The position numbers were made by a program, and so were the translations under genes. DNA of 64,000 bases from CBDCYS01 sp965224215 (GTDB taxonomy: Bacteria > Acidobacteriota > Terriglobia > Bryobacterales > UBA6623). Below are positions 1-9,408 of the stretch, one piece after another; the first letter of the stretch is position 1, and the number at the start of each line of letters is the position of its first letter. The notes under the pieces were generated by a model. That model searched no databases, was not told the origin of the DNA, and saw only the letters and a program-made list of their open reading frames with translations. The stretch lies in NCBI GenBank assembly GCA_965224215.1, contig CBDCYS010000037.1:124001-188000 (forward strand). Direction: 5' to 3'.

Positions 1-410
1 GCACGCAGCGCGCGGCGCGTCATATGAAAGACAACGGCGGTGGCCGCATCATCAACATCGGTTCCGGCTGTAACAAGGTTGGCTTCCCCAACCTGGTTAG
101 TTACACCGCGAGTAAGGGCGGCATCGAGATGTTCACGAAAGTAGCGGCGGTCGAACTCGGCCCTCTCGGGATCACGGTCAATTGCGTTGCGCCTGGTGCG
201 GTGGAAATCGAGAGGACGAAGCTCGAAGCGCCTGATTACGCCGCAACTTGGGCTCCGCTGACGCCGATGCGAAGGGTCGGCAACCCGGGTGATGTCGCGG
301 CGGCTGTCTGCTATTTGGCAGCGGATGAGGCGGAATTTGTTAGTGGTCAAACTTTGTTCGTGGACGGGGGGCTTTTTAGCCGCGGGCCGTGGGCTTATGA
401 TGACGAGTGA
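1..410 (+). CDS. SDR family NAD(P)-dependent oxidoreductase, 5' partial
   Basis: C-terminal 135 or so residues of a short-chain dehydrogenase/reductase; the frame is open to the left edge, so the ATG at 24 is an internal Met. Visible family features: the beta-4 segment GGRIINIGS, the catalytic YxxxK as YTASK, the VNCVAPGAV segment after beta-6, and the C-terminal SGQTLFVDGG. Family knowledge: Rossmann-fold NAD(P)H-dependent oxidoreduction of an alcohol/ketone, cytoplasmic; the substrate cannot be told from this part. The FabG-like C-terminus is generic. The stop is at 408-410. Confidence 0.9.
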   Translation, partial: TQRAARHMKDNGGGRIINIGSGCNKVGFPNLVSYTASKGGIEMFTKVAAVELGPLGITVNCVAPGAVEIERTKLEAPDYAATWAPLTPMRRVGNPGDVAAAVCYLAADEAEFVSGQTLFVDGGLFSRGPWAYDDE

Positions 411-469
411 CCCGTGAGGCCAGAGCGCATGCGACGGGTCCAGGGGCACGCTAGCTGGTCGCTGGCCCG

Positions 470-1528
470 TCACTTGCGTTCTGGGTTCTGAATCCAGTGC
501 AGCGAACAAACGCAGCGGCGGCAGATCGGGTTTTCGCGAACGTCTAGTGCTTGGCGAAAGGCCACGGCTTCAGGGCTGTTGACCACGTTGATCAATGCTC
601 GGCCCGGCAAGCAACTCTCCGCATTTGCCTCTCGAACATTTCCAATCGCTTGGTGAAAGAAGCAGGGCCTCACCGTTCCATCCGTCTCGACAACCGCCGA
701 AACCCACGGCGCGTTGCAGCGCGGGGCGGCCGGTTCGCATTGCCCTAGATGGGCCCGAAAGTGGCTGACAATGCGGCGAAGCTTGTCGGGTCCTTCACGG
801 ACGAAGCCACTGTCGATGTCAACGGAGCAGTCGTCAATCAGCGCCTCGATCTCTCGTTCAAGAGAGTCGGCTTGCCGCGCGTCCAGAGCAATCTCCGATT
901 GCTTGTCTAGTTCCCAACCGGCAGGACGATTGAACGCAGCGGAAGTCAGATCAGCGGCGAGAAACGAAATCGACTCGAGGCCGAGGTTCCTAGCCGTTTC
1001 AACTGTTTCGCGCAGATGCGTGTGGTTGAGGCGTTGAACTGTCGTCCGAGCAGAGATGGGGAACTGTCTGCTGTTCAAGTGGAGAGCCTGCACCCCCTTC
1101 GCCAGCCGTTCAAAAGCTCCGGGGACACGGCGGATCTGATCATGCACCTGGCTCGCGCTGTCGCCGGGGCTACCCTCGGGACCGTCCAGCGACACAATCA
1201 CCTCGTCGATGGAATCGACAATGCTATCGGCGTCGCGCTCCAGCAACAGCCCGGTCGTCAGGATCGTGGTGCGAATCCCTCGGCTGCGCAACAATTGGGA
1301 CAGCCTGAAAAGGTCGCTGTGCATCAGCGGCTCACCGCCCGAGAACACGACCTATTCGACTTTTAGCACCTCGATGTCGGCCATATGCCGCTCGAGGTCA
1401 CGAACACTGATCTCCTCGGCCGCCGTGACTTTCCAGATGTCGCACATTACACATCGGCAATTGCAGCGGTTGTGCGGAAAGAGGATCAGCACTGGAAGCG
1501 CGCTGATGTGATGGTTCTTTTCCGTCAA
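470..1528 (-). pseudogene. Radical SAM/SPASM domain protein, broken by in-frame stop
   Basis: The frame reads from a possible TTG start at 1528 through the CxxxCxxC iron-sulfur motif (CNCRCVMC, about 1466-1443), then meets a TAG at 1352-1354, and continues as VVFSGGEPLMH, the glycine-rich SAM-binding GGE motif. The C-terminal part carries a SPASM-like cysteine set (PRCNAPW, RPCFFH, CRRCVCSLHW) expected to bind auxiliary Fe-S clusters. The stop separates the two halves of one radical SAM barrel, so the 292-residue downstream ORF lacks the cluster-binding loop and should be inactive. A TGG-to-TAG change is the simplest origin. Substrate unknown; SPASM members often modify peptides. Sequencing error cannot be excluded. 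Confidence 0.8.
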
Positions 1529-1779
1529 GGGTCCAATCCGTTGACAATGCCAAACGAGCTGGCACCACCAGTCTATCGGCGCGAACCGCGTTGGCGGACG
1601 CCAGTCGCCCGCTTGGAGGCGCCCACGAAAAGTCGGCTAGCCAACTATTATCGAAACGCAGTCACCGATAGACTGCATCATACGAATATGCGTCCAAGAG
1701 CGCCGATTATGTGCCCAAGAGGTCCCCATGGCGTTTCGCGAGTATCGCGGACGGCGAATTCGAACCTGGGACAGCGACG

Positions 1780-2700
1780 ATGAAGCAACGAGGTGGCATC
1801 CAGATCGATGGTCCTCGCGAGCAACCTCTGCTCCGGCGAAGCGAGATGGTCTTGGTCGGCTACTTCCTCTATGTGGGAGTTGTGGGCATGTTTCTGGCGA
1901 TTCCGCCAGAAACCGCACGGTTCACACTGCTGCTCAGCTTCGCGATCACGGCCGGCTACTTTATCCTTGGACACCTCGATCGGAAACGGCCCTTGCTCGC
2001 GATCAGCATGGTCCGTGACTGGCTGCCGCTGGCATTCATTTTGCTGGCCTATCGCGAGATGGGTTGGTTCGCTCCCGAACATCACACCTACGAATTGGAG
2101 CGCGGCTGGATTGTCTGGGACCGCCTGCTGCTCCACGACTTATACCTGCGCGACGCGATCGAGTTCCTCGGACCGCTGTTGCCGGCCATTCTGGAGCTTT
2201 CCTATGCGCTCGTTTACGCGGCCGGCCCTCTTTCGGTCGTCGCTCTCTATGTCTATGGACGGCGCGACAAAGTCGATCAATTCCTGTTTACGTTTGTGCT
2301 CGGGACGGTGCTTTCCTATGCGCTTTATCCCTACTTTCCGTCGGAACCGCCGCGCGCCGTCTTTCCCGATGTGGACCTGCCGCAGATCGTTACGGTTTTC
2401 CGCCGCTTCAATTTGTGGATCCTCTCTGGAGGCGGTATCCACACCAGCGTGTTTCCTAGCGGTCACGTATCCCATGTGTTCGCGGCAGCGTTCGCCATGC
2501 AACGCGCGCTGCCAGACAAGAAATGGGCGAGCCGCCTGCTACTTATTTTGGCCGTTTCGATTTACTTCGCGACCTTCTACGGGCGGTACCACTATGCGGT
2601 TGACGGAGTGGCGGGACTGGTCGTTGCCCTGCTCGCTCTTGCAGTGACAAGCGTCGTGGAGCGACGGAGTGGCCCCGCGGCGGAATCGCAGCAGGACTAG
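1780..2700 (+). CDS. PAP2-family (inositolphosphotransferase-like) membrane phosphatase
   Basis: A 306-residue multi-pass membrane protein from the ATG at 1780; a GTG at 1711 would add 23 unhelpful residues. Hydrophobic segments cover most of the protein. PAP2 catalytic motifs are present: PSGH at residues 226-229 and GRYHYAVDG at 268-276, with the expected Arg, His and Asp. The segment before PSGH (SGGGIHTSVFPSGH) resembles the Aur1/Ipt1-like PAP2_3 group rather than undecaprenyl-diphosphatase. Role inferred: phosphoester transfer or hydrolysis on a lipid in the inner membrane. No operon partner is obvious; the next gene starts 26 bp downstream. Confidence 0.8.
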   Translation: MKQRGGIQIDGPREQPLLRRSEMVLVGYFLYVGVVGMFLAIPPETARFTLLLSFAITAGYFILGHLDRKRPLLAISMVRDWLPLAFILLAYREMGWFAPEHHTYELERGWIVWDRLLLHDLYLRDAIEFLGPLLPAILELSYALVYAAGPLSVVALYVYGRRDKVDQFLFTFVLGTVLSYALYPYFPSEPPRAVFPDVDLPQIVTVFRRFNLWILSGGGIHTSVFPSGHVSHVFAAAFAMQRALPDKKWASRLLLILAVSIYFATFYGRYHYAVDGVAGLVVALLALAVTSVVERRSGPAAESQQD

Positions 2701-2725
2701 TGGATTGGAGTGCTAGACTGAACTC

Positions 2726-3094
2726 GTGGATGATTTAGAATCACTGCGCAAGTACCACGAGCAGGTATCCCGCTCGTTGGAAGATCAGATTGGCAGGCTG
2801 GTCGAATCGCAGCAGAAAACGGAGCGCAACGTGGCGGCCCTTACCGCCTACACGCGGCACGCCGTCGAATTGGATATCCGGGCCTATCGCCGTGAGCGGC
2901 AGCGGCGACGCAAGGAGATCCGCGATGCCGAAGAACGCATCGCGGAACAGCGAGCCAAAGACCGGGCCGAATGGCTGGAAAGAACGGAGCGAATCGAGCG
3001 CAACCTGAACCGCACGGAGCGCAACCTGGACCGCCTAATCGAAAACTCCACAGGTCGTAGTGGCGGCAATGGTTCTGGGCCGAAGCCGACTTGA
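2726..3094 (+). CDS. Small coiled-coil protein of unknown function
   Basis: A 122-residue protein starting at GTG 2726, 26 bp after the phosphatase gene and possibly co-transcribed with it. It is almost entirely charged and helical, with heptad-like Arg/Glu-rich stretches and a repeated short unit (TERIERNLNRTERNLDR) near residues 87-105. The tail is Gly/Ser-rich. No signal peptide or membrane segment. I recognise no family; coiled-coil structure is all that can be supported. Confidence 0.6.
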   Translation: MDDLESLRKYHEQVSRSLEDQIGRLVESQQKTERNVAALTAYTRHAVELDIRAYRRERQRRRKEIRDAEERIAEQRAKDRAEWLERTERIERNLNRTERNLDRLIENSTGRSGGNGSGPKPT

Positions 3095-3212
3095 GTGAGC
3101 TAGCAGGTATTCCGCGCTGGTACGCGATGGTTTGTGCCGACCATCTTTTCTGCGCTCACTCAACCTCAAGTTCTCGCTGAGTTTCGGTATCGTCCGAGTC
3201 CAGCTCAGCGCC

Positions 3213-3757
3213 TCAGACTTGGCCCTGGCCGTCTGCGTGCAGTTCCCGATACTTCCGCAACAACTCGTAGGCGACCACGCCTCCCGCCACCGCCACGTTC
3301 AGCGGCTGCTTCGTCCCGAGGGCGGGGATCCTCACATGCACATCGGCACGAGCCGCCAGTTCAGGCGAGACCCATCCACTTCATTGCCGAATACGATACA
3401 CACAGGGAAGCGCGGACGCCAGTCGTAGAGATCCACCGCTTGAGACGAAGTTTCAATCACCGCAACCTCGTGGCCGCTGGCCTGTAGCTGGTCAATGATG
3501 GCGTCTGCCTCGGCGTGATGCTCCCAAGGGACGGCTTCTTCCGCGCCCAGCGCCGTCTTCGAGATTCCTTGATGCGGCGGGTGTCCCGTGTAACCAGTGA
3601 GATAAAGCTTGCGAATTCCCGCGCCATCGCAGATGCGAAAAAACGAGCCGACGTTGTAGAGGCTCCGGACACGGTCCAGGACAAAACAAGCGGGAACTTC
3701 TACTATCCCGGCGTATCGTTTGGATTGGGTTGTAGCTCGAAAGGGGAACGCTTCCAT
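3213..3757 (-). pseudogene. TrmH/SpoU family RNA methyltransferase, frameshifted
   Basis: The first part (from 3757) has the SPOUT-fold motif 1 (DRVRSLYNVGSFFRICDGAG) and IVFGNEVDG, the motif-2 region that binds SAM in the trefoil knot. At the GGG run at 3371-3373 the frame breaks; adding one G restores VSPELAARADVHVRIP, then KQPLNVAVAGGVVAYELLR (motif 3, normally S/N-LNVSVA), ending at the TGA at 3215-3213. So the complete gene is about 182 codons, typical of small SpoU enzymes that 2'-O-methylate tRNA or rRNA ribose. The single lost G in a run suggests either a recent mutation or a sequencing error. Confidence 0.85.
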
Positions 3758-4154
3758 GTAGGTCCAAGGGCCTCGCTCTGATCAAATCCGTGCAACCCGC
3801 GGGCCTAGTCGCGCGCCGTCTGAAGCCGCTCGTGTCCGGCGAGCCGCGTGAACCCTAGGACGCCGACAGTCATCAGAATTCGAGCAAAGACTAACTCGAA
3901 TTGTTCCTTCCAACCCACGGTCATGGAGGCAGAGACGGATCTTCTGGTGTCCCACCGCGACGCCAATACCTTCGCCGAAAGGGCAGGCATCGTGCGTCGC
4001 ATGATAGCACCCATCAAAGAGCACAGACGCAGCCTTCGCAATACTTCCGGCGGGAAGTTTAACCTCAGAGCGTGAGAGCTTGAATCACCCGAGGGTGTTG
4101 AAACGCACCTCCCATCACGGCCGGCCGATCAGGTAAGGGTAAAATGAGAATGCG
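3758..4154. other. Intergenic stretch, no confident gene
   Basis: About 400 bases between the methyltransferase and the M1 peptidase. ORFs of 75-80 codons exist on both strands (3848-4075 plus, 3805-4041 minus) but they overlap each other and show no recognisable motif or good ribosome-binding site. I see no hairpin or promoter that I would defend. Confidence 0.4.
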
Positions 4155-6596
4155 GTGGCGCGCTTCCTATCGGTACTCGCGATTGTTTGGCTCTCGCTTC
4201 CCCTGCGCGCGGGCTGGGGAGAGGAAAATCTCGAAAAGATCCGTGCAATCCGACTTGACCCCGAGCAGTGCTTTCGCGTCCGAGACATCTTCCTCGAACG
4301 AGAGGATCTTAAGTTCTACTTCGTCGATGGCCATCTGATCTTCGGCCAACCGGTCGCGGGCCGCACCGTTGTCGCTCTCTTCGTCGCCTCGGAGCCGACC
4401 GACGGTGGCGAGATCATTCTGTTTCCGCCTTCCAAGCGCGAACGCCAGTCGCTGTCTCGCTTCACGGGCCAGCCGGTGCTGAACGAAAAAATCCGTACAG
4501 TGATGATGTTTTTCACCGACGATACCGGCGAAGTGCTTCGCTCGGCCCTGCAGAAAAACGAGTTCAACAAACTGGACCCCGAGGCCGGACAGCGACTGCC
4601 TAAACGCTGGGATCCGGTCATGAAGAACCTGCTGAGCTCGATCGAGCTCGCCGTTCTATCCGACGCTGTCGGGGGGCGAGCTCCTCAGTCGGGTTTCTTC
4701 GGAGCCGTGATCAGCGGCCGGTCGCTCGGCCGTTTTGAAGTGGTTATCGATCCTCACCAGACCGAGCAGGTAAACATCGGACAACTCGTCTGGAATGATA
4801 GCCGCAACTTCTACGAAGCCTGGTGCCGTTTTCGTGGCCGGAACTTCGTCCAGGGCCGGCGGGCACAACGCCCAGACGAAGCGCGCCTCGAAGACTATCG
4901 CATCGAATCCCATCTCGATCAAGATCTCGGCATGAAAGTGGTGGCACAGGCAACCTTTACGCCTCTCACGGCAAACACAAAAGTCTTCGCTTTCGAGCTT
5001 TCCAGACGGCTCCGTTTGACCAAGGTCTTGCTGGATGGCGAACCGGTCGAAATCCTTAACTTCGGCGGACACGTCGAGACAGACACCCCCCTTCGCCGCA
5101 ACAACGTTGTGGGAATCGCCGTGCCTGACCCGCTGGTCCCGGGCTCACGGCATGAAATCGAGTTCCACTACGAAGGCAGAGTGATCGGCGAAGCCGGCGG
5201 CGGCGTCTACTATGTGGGGAGCCGTGACTCCTGGTATCCGAGGCGGGGCGATGGTTTCACATCGTTCGATTTGCGTTTTCGATACCCAAAAAAACTCGAC
5301 CTGGTCGCCACCGGAAAGCTAATCGAAACAACTTCTGGGGAAGACACTCGTTCCTCCCATTTTCATACCCAGACCCCGATTCGGGTCGCCGGATTTAATC
5401 TGGGAGTTTACAAACGAGTTTCCCGTAAAGTCGGCGACTACACAGTCGAAGTTTGTGCGAATGAGGGTGTGGAAAGGAGCCTGCAACCGCCGGTGAAACC
5501 CGATATTGTGGCGGTCCCACCTCCACGGGCCCCTAGGCGAAGGCGAGACCCCTTCCGCGAGTTCCCATCCACCCCCACAGTGATGGTAGAGGGCAAGCAG
5601 CCGCCTCCGCCCGAACCGGCTTTGCGATTGGACGCCGTCGCGGACCTCAGCGCCCAAGCGTTTGAATTCTTTTTGGATCGCTTTGGGCCGCCGGCGACTC
5701 GCGAGATCGTCGTTTCTCCGATACCCGGCGAATCCGGACAAGGGTTTCCCGGTCTGGTTTACGCCCCGACGCTCAGTTATCTGGACCCGGACGAGCCTCC
5801 CTTGCGAGATTTGTCCGCACGCGAGCGGCTGTTTTACACCCAGTTGCTGCCCGCGCACGAAATCGCCCATCAATGGTGGGGAAATGTAGTCACTGTCAGT
5901 GAGTCGTCGGACGGATGGCTGATGGAGGCCTTGGCCACCTACTCCGCGTTGCTATGGCTGGAGGATCATAGTGGCCCCGAAGCCAGAGATGAGGTCTTAC
6001 TCCAATACAAGGATCGGCTGCTCGAACTCAATGAAGACGGCGAGCCGGTTGAAAGTGCGGGGGCCATCGTCCTGGGAGATCGCCTGCGGTCGTCAAAATT
6101 CCCGAACGCGCGCAACATAATTGTCTACGACAAAGGCGCCTGGATTCTTCACATGCTGCGGGGAATTTTGGGCGACGAGAGTTTCCTGGCGCTGCTGCGC
6201 GGTATCCGCGACAAGTACCAATTCAAGAGCTGCTCCACTGAGGATTTCCGGAGTGAAGCCGCACGGTTATTACCACAAGACTGGCCCGATCCGAAGCTGG
6301 AGCATTTCTTCGATCAATGGGTCTACGACACCGGAATTCCGACGCTGTCAGTACAGCATCATGCCGAGGGGACGCCGCCGCGAGTTCACTTCTCTGGGAA
6401 TCTGATTCAGCAGAATGTTCCCGAGTCGTTCATGTTGATGGCTCCAGTCGAGATACACACCACCCCCGGGCGCTCGCTCTACAAGTGGATTGAAGTGCAA
6501 GGCGAGTCCACGGAATTCGACGTGGTGCTGCGCAATAAGCCGACGCGCGTGGTCTTGGATCCCAAGAACGTTGTGCTGGCCGTCAAGCGGAAATAG
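4155..6596 (+). CDS. M1 family zinc aminopeptidase, exported
   Basis: An 813-residue protein. The GTG start at 4155 gives a signal peptide (hydrophobic core RFLSVLAIVWLSLPL, cleavage near ARAG). The gluzincin zinc site HEIAH is at residues 568-572, followed by Glu591, the HExxH-x18-E spacing of M1 peptidases. WWGN follows the HExxH as usual. The canonical GAMEN exopeptidase motif is not evident: the region before the zinc site reads GFPGLVYAPTLSYL, a variation seen in divergent bacterial M1 members. An Arg/Pro-rich insert lies at about residues 455-490. The N-terminal 250 residues are a beta-rich region of unknown role. Predicted to cleave N-terminal residues from peptides in the periplasm. 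Confidence 0.88.
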   Translation: MARFLSVLAIVWLSLPLRAGWGEENLEKIRAIRLDPEQCFRVRDIFLEREDLKFYFVDGHLIFGQPVAGRTVVALFVASEPTDGGEIILFPPSKRERQSLSRFTGQPVLNEKIRTVMMFFTDDTGEVLRSALQKNEFNKLDPEAGQRLPKRWDPVMKNLLSSIELAVLSDAVGGRAPQSGFFGAVISGRSLGRFEVVIDPHQTEQVNIGQLVWNDSRNFYEAWCRFRGRNFVQGRRAQRPDEARLEDYRIESHLDQDLGMKVVAQATFTPLTANTKVFAFELSRRLRLTKVLLDGEPVEILNFGGHVETDTPLRRNNVVGIAVPDPLVPGSRHEIEFHYEGRVIGEAGGGVYYVGSRDSWYPRRGDGFTSFDLRFRYPKKLDLVATGKLIETTSGEDTRSSHFHTQTPIRVAGFNLGVYKRVSRKVGDYTVEVCANEGVERSLQPPVKPDIVAVPPPRAPRRRRDPFREFPSTPTVMVEGKQPPPPEPALRLDAVADLSAQAFEFFLDRFGPPATREIVVSPIPGESGQGFPGLVYAPTLSYLDPDEPPLRDLSARERLFYTQLLPAHEIAHQWWGNVVTVSESSDGWLMEALATYSALLWLEDHSGPEARDEVLLQYKDRLLELNEDGEPVESAGAIVLGDRLRSSKFPNARNIIVYDKGAWILHMLRGILGDESFLALLRGIRDKYQFKSCSTEDFRSEAARLLPQDWPDPKLEHFFDQWVYDTGIPTLSVQHHAEGTPPRVHFSGNLIQQNVPESFMLMAPVEIHTTPGRSLYKWIEVQGESTEFDVVLRNKPTRVVLDPKNVVLAVKRK

Positions 6597-6700
6597 CAAA
6601 AGCCGCGGGGTTCCGCCAGCCTGGCGCCGCGAAAAATCGACTCCAGCATTTCCACCCTCCACTCTCGATAGATTCGCCGGCCTCGCTATCATACAAGTCC

Positions 6701-7492
6701 GTGTCGATTCACTCCACAGCACGCATCGCGGACACCGCCCGGGTAGCCGCCGGCGCTGACATCGGCCCCGATGTCGAGATCGGCGACTACGCGATCGTCG
6801 AGGACGACGTCTCGATCGGCGGGCGCACGCGCCTTGAACCGCACGTCATTGTTAAGCGCTGGACAACCCTCGGCACGGACAACCGAATTTCGGCGGGCAC
6901 GGTCCTTGGCACGGACCCGCTCGATAAGAACTTCTCCGGAGAACATCGCAGCTATCTGAAAATCGGCAACCGCAACCGCATCCGCGAGCACTTCACGATC
7001 AGTCGCGGCACGGCTCCGGAATCGGCGACCGAGATCGGCGATGACAACTTCATCATGACTTCGGGTCACATCGCCCACAATTGCAAGATCGGGTCGGGTA
7101 TTGTGATGTGCAGTTGTGTCCTGCTCGGAGGTTACGTAGAGATCGAAGACGGGGCCTATCTCTCCGGCGGTGTCCTGGTCCATCAATACGCCAAGATCGG
7201 ACGGCTGGCCTTGATCAGCGGGAACACCCGCGCGAACAAAGATGCAGCTCCCTACTTCATTTATTCCGGGTTCAAGATTGGCGCGCGCGGCATCAATCTG
7301 GTGGGTCTGCAGCGAGCCGGCATCAGCGATGAGGACATCAGACGAATCAAGACGGCCTTCCGGCTGCTTTGCCGCTCGAAACTGCTGCTCGACGACGCCA
7401 TCAAGCGGATTGAAGATGAAGTTCCGAGCGAACACACGCTGCACCTGATCGAGTTCATTCGGCGGTCCGAACGCGGCATCTGTTTGCGGTGA
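6701..7492 (+). CDS. lpxA: Acyl-ACP--UDP-N-acetylglucosamine O-acyltransferase
   Basis: 263 residues from GTG 6701, the usual LpxA length. The N-terminal two thirds are isoleucine-patch hexapeptide repeats (left-handed beta-helix), and the C-terminal helical domain starts around residue 195. His126 in HIAHNCKIG corresponds to the catalytic His125 of E. coli LpxA. The segment GTVLGTDPLDKNFSGE matches the family loop that contacts the acyl chain. First step of lipid A synthesis in the cytoplasm, so the organism has an outer membrane. The usual neighbours lpxD/fabZ/lpxB are absent; downstream sequence reads briefly like the start of lpxI and is then lost. Confidence 0.95.
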   Translation: MSIHSTARIADTARVAAGADIGPDVEIGDYAIVEDDVSIGGRTRLEPHVIVKRWTTLGTDNRISAGTVLGTDPLDKNFSGEHRSYLKIGNRNRIREHFTISRGTAPESATEIGDDNFIMTSGHIAHNCKIGSGIVMCSCVLLGGYVEIEDGAYLSGGVLVHQYAKIGRLALISGNTRANKDAAPYFIYSGFKIGARGINLVGLQRAGISDEDIRRIKTAFRLLCRSKLLLDDAIKRIEDEVPSEHTLHLIEFIRRSERGICLR

Positions 7493-7515
7493 CGGGTTGG
7501 GCTGATCGCGGGCGG
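7445..7515 (+). repeat. 71-bp direct repeat, copy 1 (lpxA 3' end)
   Basis: Covers the last 15 codons of lpxA, its stop and the 23 bases after it. It matches 11722-11792 with four mismatches in total, all in the first 23 bases; the last 48 bases are identical. The bases after the lpxA stop read RVGLIAGG in the lpxA frame, similar to the N-terminus of LpxI proteins. Confidence 0.9.
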
Positions 7516-7599
7516 CCCCCCACGCTGCCTACCCAGTTTGTGTTTCGGCACGATTCCTAGACCGCTTTTGCGCTGAAACGGCTTCTTGATACCCTGGAC

Positions 7600-8918
7600 C
7601 ACTACTGTCCGGTTAACGACTCACTGGCGAGCGGCAACTGATTGTTCCAGCATAGCTTAGGGCTGTTTTCCCCTTGCCGCGATTTGAACGGCGAAGGACG
7701 GCTGGAACGACTTCGGAGGCGGCCGACAATGGTTCATGAACCTCGGCTGCACCGTATTCTCTCAGTTGATCAGCTTCCTTCCGGATCGCGAATTCCGCCG
7801 CTGCGTAAGCCGCTACGACGGGGATCGCAGATGGCGCGGCTTTTCCTGCTGGGATCAGTTCCTCTGCATGGCGTTCGCCCAGCTGACCTACCGCGAAAGC
7901 CTGCGCGACATCGAAACGTGCCTGCGTTCGCTCGGCGCCAAGCTCTACCACAGGGGATTCCGCTCCCAGGTGGCGCGCTCCACACTGGCCGACGCCAACG
8001 AGTCGCGCGACTGGCGGATCTATGCCGATTTCGCCCAGGTCTTGATTCGCATCGCGCGGCCTTTGTACGCCCGCGATCCGATCGGCGTGGATCTCGATCA
8101 AAGTCTCTACGCTCTGGACTCGACCACCATCGATCTGTGCCTCTCGCTGTTCCCCTGGGCCAAGTTCCGCCGGCACAAGGCCGCCCTGAAGATGCACACG
8201 CTGTTGGACCTGCGGGGTAACATCCCCACGTTTATCCGCATTACCGCTGGCAAAACGCACGACGTCAACATCCTCGACGAGTTCCTCCCCGAGCCCGGCG
8301 CCTTCTACGTCATGGATCGGGCCTACGTCGATTTCGAACGTCTCTTCGTGTTCACCCTCTGCTCGTCGTTCTTCGTCGTGCGAACCAAGAAGAACATCTT
8401 GCGCCAACGGCGCTACTCGCATCCCGTCGACAAGTCCACGGGGGTGCGCTCGGATCAGATCGTCCTACTGACTGCCATCGAGTCGGCCCTGGCGTATCCG
8501 GACCCGTTGCGGCGGATCAGCTACTTTGACGCCGCGACGAACAAGCGGCTGAAGTTCCTGACCAACAATTTCGCGCTCCCGGCGCTGACCATCGCCCGCA
8601 TCTACAAGTCGCGTTGGCAGATCGAGTTGTTCTTCAAGTGGATCAAGCAGCTCCTGCGGATCAAGCAGTTTTACGGTACCAGCGAGAACGCCGTGAAGAC
8701 GCAAATCTGGATCGCGGTCTCGGTTTACGTACTGGTCGCGATCGCGCGCAAGAGGTTGGGCCTGGAGGCGAGTCTCTACCAAATTCTATAGATTCTCAGC
8801 GTTACCCTTTTCGAGAAAACGCCCATTTTACAGGCCTTGCAGCCGTCCGACTCCCACGAAAACTTACTCGATGACCCTAACCAGCTGATTCTATTCGACT
8901 TTTAACCGGACAGTAGTG
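7600..8918 (+). mobile_element. IS4-family insertion sequence, copy 1
   Basis: A 1,319-bp element with perfect 17-bp terminal inverted repeats (CACTACTGTCCGGTTAA and its complement). It is flanked by a perfect 9-bp target duplication, ACCCTGGAC, at 7591-7599 and 8919-8927. IS4-family elements make 9-13 bp duplications. It sits 11 bp upstream of the M28 peptidase start, so it probably separated that gene from its promoter. Other copies are at 38740-40059 (complete) and 55609-56755 (5'-truncated). Confidence 0.95.
7736..8791 (+). CDS. IS4-family transposase, C-terminally truncated
   Basis: 351 residues, DDE transposase with an N-terminal DUF4372-like domain. Catalytic Asp in LDSTTIDL and VMDRAYVDF, and the IS4 signature Y-x2-R-x3-E-x6-K as YKSRWQIELFFKWIK. 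Compared with the copy near 55.6 kb, a CAG codon has become TAG at 8789-8791, removing about 40 residues after the catalytic core. The loss lies beyond the known active-site residues, so activity is uncertain. Confidence 0.93.
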   Translation: MNLGCTVFSQLISFLPDREFRRCVSRYDGDRRWRGFSCWDQFLCMAFAQLTYRESLRDIETCLRSLGAKLYHRGFRSQVARSTLADANESRDWRIYADFAQVLIRIARPLYARDPIGVDLDQSLYALDSTTIDLCLSLFPWAKFRRHKAALKMHTLLDLRGNIPTFIRITAGKTHDVNILDEFLPEPGAFYVMDRAYVDFERLFVFTLCSSFFVVRTKKNILRQRRYSHPVDKSTGVRSDQIVLLTAIESALAYPDPLRRISYFDAATNKRLKFLTNNFALPALTIARIYKSRWQIELFFKWIKQLLRIKQFYGTSENAVKTQIWIAVSVYVLVAIARKRLGLEASLYQIL

Positions 8919-9408
8919 ACCCTGGACTGTGACCTCTGGGCCTCTTTCTCAACTCGTGGTCACAATTGCTGTTTGTATTTGGAGCTTCACCTCCCCAGCA
9001 GCAGCGAATGGAGCTGATCTTAAGATTCAGGCCGTCACATCTGCCGTCTTGAGTCAGCGCTTGCGTGGGGCGCCGACCGACAACTCCGAGAGAGCTGAGC
9101 GGCTCTACGAAACCTTTCGTGAAGCCGGCTGCCAAGAGCCGGAGCTATCCACGCAGACAGTAAAAGGGACCAAGGTTCCCAACGTCATTTGCACGCTGCC
9201 TGGCCGCAGCGACGAACTCGTCGTCGTCGGTGCTCATCTCGACACGGTCAAGGGCAGCCCGGGCGTGCTCGACAACTGGTCTAGCGCAATAATGCTCCCC
9301 AGTCTTTACCACGGTCTGAGCATCTCTACTCCTCGTCATCACACGTATCTGTTCGTAGGCTTTGCCGGTGAAGAGCGCGGGCTGAAGGGCTCAAAGGGCT
9401 TTGTGAAA

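Noticed and set aside
1352..1365. 14-mer CTATTCGACTTTTA equal to the IS4 right end, at the radical SAM stop
   Set aside because: No terminal repeat or duplication beside it; a 14-base match to a 1.3-kb element is not surprising in 64 kb.
3782..4075. Overlapping 75-80 codon ORFs on both strands
   Set aside because: No motif, no start signal, and mutual overlap; treated as noncoding.
7613..8422. 269-codon ORF antisense to the IS4 transposase (also at 39237-40046 and 55429-56259)
   Set aside because: Exact complement of the transposase frame, low-complexity Glu/Val/Gly sequence, no start signal.
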